A stretch of DNA of 64,000 nucleotides from assembly GCA_028671895.1 (NCBI GenBank), contig CM053810.1, positions 36,621,501-36,685,500 on the forward strand. The letters are read 5' to 3'. This DNA comes from Oenanthe sinensis. Lineage: Eukaryota; Streptophyta; Magnoliopsida; Apiales; Apiaceae. Below are positions 56,501 to 64,000 of this stretch, piece by piece (the stretch's first letter is position 1; every line of letters begins with the position of its first letter). The notes under the pieces were generated by a model. It saw only the letters and a program-made list of their open reading frames with translations. It was not told the origin of the DNA and ran no database searches. The translations under genes and the position numbers were made by a program.

Positions 56501-58159
56501 TGTCCAAGTTCGAACGAGTCAGGAATGGAGTCTCAAGTTGTTACGGAATATTTTCATGTTCAAATGAGCCAAGAATGATCCTACAAGAGCCTACAAGTTG
56601 TTTCCATGGTCAAACATGTCAGGAATGAAGGTTCAAGTTGTTTCCAAATTCGAATGAGTCAAGAATGAATTCTCAAGTTGTTATGGATTGTTTTCATGTT
56701 CAAATGAGCAAGGAATGATCCTATAAGAGTTTACAAGTTGTTTACATGGTCAAACATGTCAAGAATTAAAGTACAAGTTGTGTCCAAGTTCGAACGAGTC
56801 AAGAATGAATTCTCAAGTTGTTACGGATTGTTTTCATGTTAAAATGGACCAAGAATGATCCAATAAGAGTTTACAAGTTTCCATGTTCGAACGAGTCAAG
56901 AATGAAGTCTGAAGTTGTTACGGAATATTTTCATTTTCAAATGAGCCAAGAATGATCCTATAAGAACATACAAGTTGTTTCCAAGTTTGAACGAGTCAAG
57001 AATGAAGTCCCAAGTAGTTATAGAATGTTTTCATCTTCAAATGAGCTAAGAATTATCCTACAAGAATTTACAAGTTGCTTCCATGTTCAAACGAGTCAAA
57101 AATAAAGCTAAAAGTTGTTTCCAAGTGTGAACGAGTCAAAAATAAAGTCTCAAGTTGTTAATGATTGTTTTCATGTTCAAATGAGCCAAGAATGATCCTA
57201 CAAGAGCTTACAAGTTGTTTCCAAGATCAAACATGTCAAGAATGAAGGTTCAAGTTGTTTCCAAGTTCGAACGAGTCAAGAATGAATTCTCAAGTTGTTA
57301 CGGATTGTTTTCATGTTCAAATGAGCTAAGAATTATCCTACAAGAGTTTACAAGCTGTTTACATGTTCAAACATGTCAAGAATGAAGGTACAAGTTGTGT
57401 CCAAGTTCGAACGAGTCAAGAATGAAGTCTCAAGTTGTTACGGAATATTTTCATGTTCAAATGAGCCAAGAATGATCATACAAGAGCCTACAAGTTGTTT
57501 CCATGGTCAAACATGTCAGGAATGAAGGTTCAAGTTGTTTCCAAATTCGAACGAGTCAAGAATGAATTCTCAAGTTGTTATGGATTGTTTTCATGTTCAA
57601 ATGAGCAAGGAATGATCCTATAAGAGTTTACAAGTTGTTTACATGGTCAAACATGTCAAGAATGAAAGTACAAGTTGTGTCCAAGTTCGAACGAGTCAAG
57701 AATGAATTCTCAAGTTGTTACGGATTGTTTTCATGTTAAAATGAACCAAGAATGATCCAATAAGAGTTTACAAGTTTCCATGTTCGAACGATTCAAGAAT
57801 GAAGTCTGAAGTTGTTACGGAATATTTTCATTTTCAAATGAGCCAAGAATGATCCTATAAGAACATACAAGTTGTTTCCAAGTTTGAACGAGTCAAGAAT
57901 GAAGTCCCAAGTAGTTATATAATGTTTTCATCTTCAAATGAGCTAAGAATTATCCTACAAGAATTTACAAGTTGTTTCCATGTTCAAACGAGTCAAAAAT
58001 AAAGCTAAAAGTTGTTTCCAAATGTGAACGAGTCAAAAATGAAGTCTCAAGTTGTTAATGATTGTTTTCATGTGCAAATGAGCCAAGAATGATCCTACAA
58101 GAGCTTACAAGTTGTTTCCATGATCAAACATGTCAAGAATGAAGGTTCAAGTTCTTTCC
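53579..58159 (+). repeat. Mixed satellite with a 389-bp tandem duplication
   Basis: This segment combines pieces of the neighbouring higher-order units. A 389-bp unit is duplicated around 55250-56030: the AAATGTGAACGAG variant recurs at 55249 and 55638, and the stretch at 55420 recurs at 55809. The stretch 53515-54650 reappears near 59334-60470 at an offset of about 5818 bp, with a 1-bp indel. Confidence 0.8.
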
Positions 58160-61100
58160 AAGTTCGAACGAGTCAAGAATGAATTCTCAAGTTGTTACGG
58201 ATTGTTTTCATATTCAAATGAGCCAAGAATGATCCTATAAGAGTTTATAAGTTATTTACATGGTCAAACATGTCAAGAATAAAGGTACAAATGAGCCAAA
58301 AATGTATAGAATGTTTTCATCTTCAAATGAGCCAAAAATTATCCTACAAGAATTTACAAGTTGTTTCCATGTTCAAACGAGTCAAAACTGAAGCTAAAAG
58401 TTGTTTCCAAGTGTGAATGAGTCAAAAATGAAGTCTCAAGTTGTTAATGATTGTTTTCATGTTCAAATGAGCCAAAAATGATCCAATAAGAGTTTACAAG
58501 TTGTTTCCCTGTTCGAACGAGTCAAGAATGAGGTCTCAAGTTGTTACGGAATGTTTTTATTTTTCAATGAGCCAAGAATGATCCTATAAGAGCTTACAAG
58601 TTGTTTCCAAATTTAAACGAGTAAAGAATGAAGTCTCAAGTTGTTATAGAATGTTTTCATCTTCAAATGAGCCAAGAATTATCCTACAAGAATTTACAAG
58701 TTGTTTCCATGGTCAAACATGTCAAGAATGAAGGTTCAAGTTGTTTCCAAGTTCGAACGAGTCAAGAATGAATTCTCAAGTAGTTACGGATTGTTTTCAT
58801 ATTCAAATGAGCCAAGAATGATCCTATAAGAGCTTACGAGTTGTTTACATGGTCAAACATGTGAAGAATGAAGGTACAAGTTGTGTCCAAGTTCGAACGA
58901 GTCAGGAATGGAGTCTCAAGTTGTTACGGAATATTTTCATGTTCAAATGAGCCAAGAATGATCCTACAAGAGCCTACAAGTTCTTTCCATGGTCAAACAT
59001 GTCAGGAATGAAGTTTCAAGTTGTTTCCAAATTCGAATGAGTCAAGAATGAATTCTCAAGTTGTTATGGATTGTTTTCATGTTCAAATGAGCAAGGAATG
59101 ATCCTATAAGAGTTTACAAGTTGTTTACATGGTCAAACATGTCAAGAATGAAAGTACAAGTTGTGTCCAAGTTCGAACGAGTCAAGAATGAATTCTCAAG
59201 TTGTTACGGATTGCTTTCATGTTAAAATGGACCAAGAATGATCCAATAAGAGTTTACAAGTTTCCATGTTCGAACGAGTCAAGAATGAAGTCTGAAGTTG
59301 TTACGGAATATTTTCATTTTCAAATGAGCCAAGAATGATCCTATAAGAACATACAAGTTGTTTCCAAGTTTGAACGAGTCAAGAATGAAGTCCCAAGTAG
59401 TTATAGAATGTTTTCATCTTCAAATGAGCTAAGAATTATCCTACAAGAATTTACAAGTTGCTTCCATGTTCAAACGAGTCAAAAATAAAGCTAAAAGTTG
59501 TTTCCAAGTGTGAACGAGTCAAAAATGAAGTCTCAAGTTGTTAATGATTGTTTTCATGTTCAAATGAGCCAAGAATGATCCTACAAGAGCTTACAAGTTG
59601 TTTCCATGATCAAACATGTCAAGAATGAAGGTTCAAGTTGTTTCCAAGTTCGAACGAGTCAAGAATGAATTCTCAAGTTGTTACGGATTGTTTTCATATT
59701 CAAATGAGCCAAGAATGATCCAATAAGAGTTTACAAGCTGTTTACATGTTCAAACATGTCAAGAATGAAGGTACAAGTTGTTTCCCTGTTCGAACGAGTC
59801 AAGAATGAGGTCTCAAGTTGTTACGGAATGTTTTTATTTTTAAATGAGCCAAGAATGATCCTATAAGAGCTTACAAGTTGTTTCCAAATTTAAACGAGTA
59901 AAGAATGAAGTCTCAAGTTGTTATAGAATGTTTTCATCTTCAAATGAGCCAAGAATTATCCTACAAGAATTTACAAGTTGTTTCCATGGTCAAACATGTC
60001 AACAATGAAGGTTCAAGTTGTTTCCAAGTTCAAACGAGTCAAGAATGAATTCTCAAGTAGTTACGGATTGTTTTCATATTCAAATGAGCCAAGAATGATC
60101 CTATAAGAGTTTACGAGTTGTTTACATGGTCAAACATGTGAAGAATGAAGGTACAAGTTGTGTCCAAGTTTGAACGAGTCAGGAATGGAGTCTCAAGTTG
60201 TTACGGAATATTTTCATGTTCAAATGAGCTAAGAATGATCCTACAAGAGCCTACAAGTTCTTTCCATGGTCAAACATGTCAGGAATGAAGGTTCAAGTTG
60301 TTTCCATGTTCGAACGAGTCAAGAATGAATTCTCAAGTTGTTACGGATTGTTTTCATGTTCAAATGAGCCAAGGAATGATCCTATAAGAGTTTACAAGCT
60401 GTTTACATGGTCAAACATGTCAAGAATGAAGGTACAAGTTGTGTCCAAGTTCGAACGAGTCAAGAATGAATTCTCAAGTTGTTACGGATTGTTTTCATAT
60501 TCAAATGAGCCAAGAATGATCCTATAAGAGTTTATAAGTTATTTACATGGTCAAACATGTCAAGAATAAAGGTACAAATGAGCCAAAAATGTATAGAATG
60601 TTTTCATCTTCAAATGAGCCAAAAATTATCCTACAAGAATTTACAAGTTGTTTCCATGTTCAAACGAGTCAAAACTGAAGCTAAAAGTTGTTTCCAAGTG
60701 TGAATGAGTCAAAAATGAAGTCTCAAGTTGTTAATGATTGTTTTCATGTTCAAATGAGCCAAAAATGATCCAATAAGAGTTTACAAGTTGTTTCCCTGTT
60801 CGAACGAGTCAAGAATGAGGTCTCAAGTTGTTACGGAATGTTTTTATTTTTCAATGAGCCAAGAATGATCCTATAAGAGCTTACAAGTTGTTTCCAAATT
60901 TAAACGAGTAAAGAATGAAGTCTCAAGTTGTTATAGAATGTTTTCATCTTCAAATGAGCCAAGAATTATCCTACAAGAATTTACAAGTTGTTTCCATGGT
61001 CAAACATGTCAAGAATGAAGGTTCAAGTTGTTTCCAAGTTCGAACGAGTCAAGAATGAATTCTCAAGTAGTTACGGATTGTTTTCATATTCAAATGAGCC

Positions 61101-64000
61101 AAGAATGATCCTATAAGAGCTTACGAGTTGTTTACATGGTCAAACATGTGAAGAATGAAGGTACAAGTTGTGTCCAAGTTCGAACGAGTCAGGAATGGAG
61201 TCTCAAGTTGTTACGGAATATTTTCATGTTCAAATGAGCCAAGAATGATCCTACAAGAGCCTACAAGTTCTTTCCATGGTCAAACATGTCAGGAATGAAG
61301 TTTCAAGTTGTTTCCAAATTCGAATGAGTCAAGAATGAATTCTCAAGTTGTTATGGATTGTTTTCATGTTCAAATGAGCAAGGAATGATCCTATAAGAGT
61401 TTACAAGTTGTTTACATGGTCAAACATGTCAAGAATGAAAGTACAAGTTGTGTCCAAGTTCGAACGAGTCAAGAATGAATTCTCAAGTTGTTACGGATTG
61501 CTTTCATGTTAAAATGGACCAAGAATGATCCAATAAGAGTTTACAAGTTTCCATGTTCGAACGAGTCAAGAATGAAGTCTGAAGTTGTTACGGAATATTT
61601 TCATTTTCAAATGAGCCAAGAATGATCCTATAAGATCATACAAGTTGTTTCCAAGTTTGAACGAGTCAAGAATGAAGTCCCAAGTAGTTATAGAATGTTT
61701 TCATCTTCAAATGAGCTAAGAATTATCCTACAAGAATTTACAAGTTGCTTCCATGTTCAAACGAGTCAAAAATAAAGCTAAAAGTTGTTTCCAAGTGTGA
61801 ACGAGTCAAAAATGAAGTCTCAAGTTGTTAATGATTGTTTTCATGTTCAAATGAGCCAAGAATGATCCTACAAGAGCTTACAAGTTGTTTCCATGATCAA
61901 ACATGTCAAGAATGAAGGTTCAAGTTGTTTCCAAGTTCGAACGAGTCAAGAATGAATTCTCAAGTTGTTACGGATTGTTTTCATATTCAAATGAGCCAAG
62001 AATGATCCAATAAGAGTTTACAAGCTGTTTACATGTTCAAACATGTCAAGAATGAAGGTACAAGTTGTTTCCCTGTTCGAACGAGTCAAGAATGAGGTCT
62101 CAAGTTGTTACGGAATGTTTTTATTTTTAAATGAGCCAAGAATGATCCTATAAGAGCTTACAAGTTGTTTCCAAATTTAAACGAGTAAAGAATGAAGTCT
62201 CAAGTTGTTATAGAATGTTTTCATCTTCAAATGAGCCAAGAATTATCCTACAAGAATTTACAAGTTGTTTCCATGGTCAAACATGTCAACAATGAAGGTT
62301 CAAGTTGTTTCCAAGTTCAAACGAGTCAAGAATGAATTCTCAAGTAGTTACGGATTGTTTTCATATTCAAATGAGCCAAGAATGATCCTATAAGAGTTTA
62401 CGAGTTGTTTACATGGTCAAACATGTGAAGAATGAAGGTACAAGTTGTGTCCAAGTTTGAACGAGTCAGGAATGGAGTCTCAAGTTGTTACGGAATATTT
62501 TCATGTTCAAATGAGCTAAGAATGATCCTACAAGAGCCTACAAGTTCTTTCCATGGTCAAACATGTCAGGAATGAAGGTTCAAGTTGTTTCCATGTTCGA
62601 ACGAGTCAAGAATGAATTCTCAAGTTGTTACGGATTGTTTTCATGTTCAAATGAGCCAAGGAATGATCCTATAAGAGTTTACAAGCTGTTTACATGGTCA
62701 AACATGTCAAGAATGAAGGTACAAGTTGTGTCCAAGTTCGAACGAGTCAAGAATGAATTCTCAAGTTGTTACGGATTGTTTTCATATTCAAATGAGCCAA
62801 GAATGATCCTATAAGAGTTTATAAGTTATTTACATGGTCAAACATGTCAAGAATAAAGGTACAAATGAGCCAAAAATGTATAGAATGTTTTCATCTTCAA
62901 ATGAGCCAAAAATTATCCTACAAGAATTTACAAGTTGTTTCCATGTTCAAACGAGTCAAAACTGAAGCTAAAAGTTGTTTCCAAGTGTGAATGAGTCAAA
63001 AATGAAGTCTCAAGTTGTTAATGATTGTTTTCATGTTCAAATGAGCCAAAAATGATCCAATAAGAGTTTACAAGTTGTTTCCCTGTTCGAACGAGTCAAG
63101 AATGAGGTCTCAAGTTGTTACGGAATGTTTTTATTTTTCAATGAGCCAAGAATGATCCTATAAGAGCTTACAAGTTGTTTCCAAATTTAAACGAGTAAAG
63201 AATGAAGTCTCAAGTTGTTATAGAATGTTTTCATCTTCAAATGAGCCAAGAATTATCCTACAAGAATTTACAAGTTGTTTCCATGGTCAAACATGTCAAG
63301 AATGAAGGTTCAAGTTGTTTCCAAGTTCGAACGAGTCAAGAATGAATTCTCAAGTAGTTACGGATTGTTTTCATATTCAAATGAGCCAAGAATGATCCTA
63401 TAAGAGCTTACGAGTTGTTTACATGGTCAAACATGTGAAGAATGAAGGTACAAGTTGTGTCCAAGTTCGAACGAGTCAGGAATGGAGTCTCAAGTTGTTA
63501 CGGAATATTTTCATGTTCAAATGAGCCAAGAATGATCCTACAAGAGCCTACAAGTTCTTTCCATGGTCAAACATGTCAGGAATGAAGTTTCAAGTTGTTT
63601 CCAAATTCGAATGAGTCAAGAATGAATTCTCAAGTTGTTATGGATTGTTTTCATGTTCAAATGAGCAAGGAATGATCCTATAAGAGTTTACAAGTTGTTT
63701 ACATGGTCAAACATGTCAAGAATGAAAGTACAAGTTGTGTCCAAGTTCGAACGAGTCAAGAATGAATTCTCAAGTTGTTACGGATTGCTTTCATGTTAAA
63801 ATGGACCAAGAATGATCCAATAAGAGTTTACAAGTTTCCATGTTCGAACGAGTCAAGAATGAAGTCTGAAGTTGTTACGGAATATTTTCATTTTCAAATG
63901 AGCCAAGAATGATCCTATAAGAACATACAAGTTGTTTCCAAGTTTGAACGAGTCAAGAATGAAGTCCCAAGTAGTTATAGAATGTTTTCATCTTCAAATG
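58160..64000 (+). repeat. 2287-bp higher-order repeat, two and a half copies
   Basis: Markers recur at 2287-bp steps: GGTCAAACATGTCAAGAATA at 58262, 60549 and 62836; the GAAGTTTCAAG variant near 59010, 61297 and 63584; and a stretch at 60276 and 62563. One difference seen is GATCATACAAG near 61635 against GAACATACAAG in the other copies. The third copy is cut by the window end. At 16.3 monomers the unit is not a whole number of 140-bp units, so it contains internal truncations. Confidence 0.9.

Larger units (their letters stand above)
41768..64000 (+). repeat. 140-bp satellite array, right block
   Basis: This is the same satellite family as the left block, again 50+40+50 bp monomers. It is more ordered, with several multi-kilobase higher-order repeats. 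Variants rare or absent on the left (GTCAGGAATG, CAAGAGCCTACAAG, AAATGAGCCAAAAATG) mark these units. The array continues past the window end. No gene is seen; all frames are short and most lack an ATG. Confidence 0.97.

Noticed and set aside
41768..64000. CRISPR-like regular spacing of repeats
   Set aside because: There are no unique spacers; repeat and spacer are all one satellite family, and the setting is a plant genome.

Overview
The window is plant nuclear heterochromatin. About 40 kb of a 140-bp satellite surrounds two nested long-LTR retrotransposons of the Ty3/gypsy chromovirus type, closest to the Tekay/Del clade. The plant assignment rests on the element type (one fused gag-pol frame, initiator-Met tRNA primer site, integrase with a C-terminal chromodomain-like region, LTRs over 4 kb). 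I see no host gene, tRNA, rRNA or CRISPR array, and I cannot name the species.

Layout: (1) 1-18153, satellite array. (2) 18154-27492, the 5' part of element A: a 4066-bp LTR, primer site, an accessory two-exon gene, and a gag-pol broken by three small deletions, three stop codons and a lost RT catalytic Asp. (3) 27493-41458, element B, inserted in A's gag-pol with a 5-bp target duplication (GGAAA). B is complete: two 4164-bp LTRs with only three differences seen by eye, primer site, accessory gene, gag-pol with a single CAG-to-TAG stop, and polypurine tract. (4) 41464-41767, the rest of A (integrase C-terminus), cut off in mid-gene and joined directly to satellite, so A has no 3' LTR. (5) 41768-64000, satellite again, now organised in higher-order repeats of 2360, 2383 and 2287 bp, with one small inverted segment.

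The most interesting item is the accessory gene. A small exon near the end of each LTR starts MVRIKQTARKNM. This matches the histone H3 N-terminus in register, including K4 and K9. The exon ends at a splice donor (CAG/GTAGGA). About 475 bp downstream, past the LTR end and the primer site, an acceptor opens a 134-codon frame in the same phase. That frame contains no methionine, so it needs exon 1 for its start. It carries an acidic serine-rich tract with a very good SUMO-interacting motif (VIVISSSESEEE). Its last 91 codons differ between A and B at 23 silent but only 4 replacement codons, which indicates purifying selection. A second acceptor abuts the gag start (AG/TAAATG). The same donor could therefore yield either a 159-residue H3-tail/SIM protein or a 25-residue H3-like peptide stopping right before Gag. 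An element whose integrase has a chromodomain-like region thus also seems to encode a histone-tail mimic. The splicing and the function are inferred.

The LTRs also hold a block of about 330 bp that is far better conserved between A and B than most of the LTR. It is followed by a series of hairpins that share one octaloop (TAATGARA) while their stems differ in sequence but stay complementary. This looks like a structured RNA of the element.
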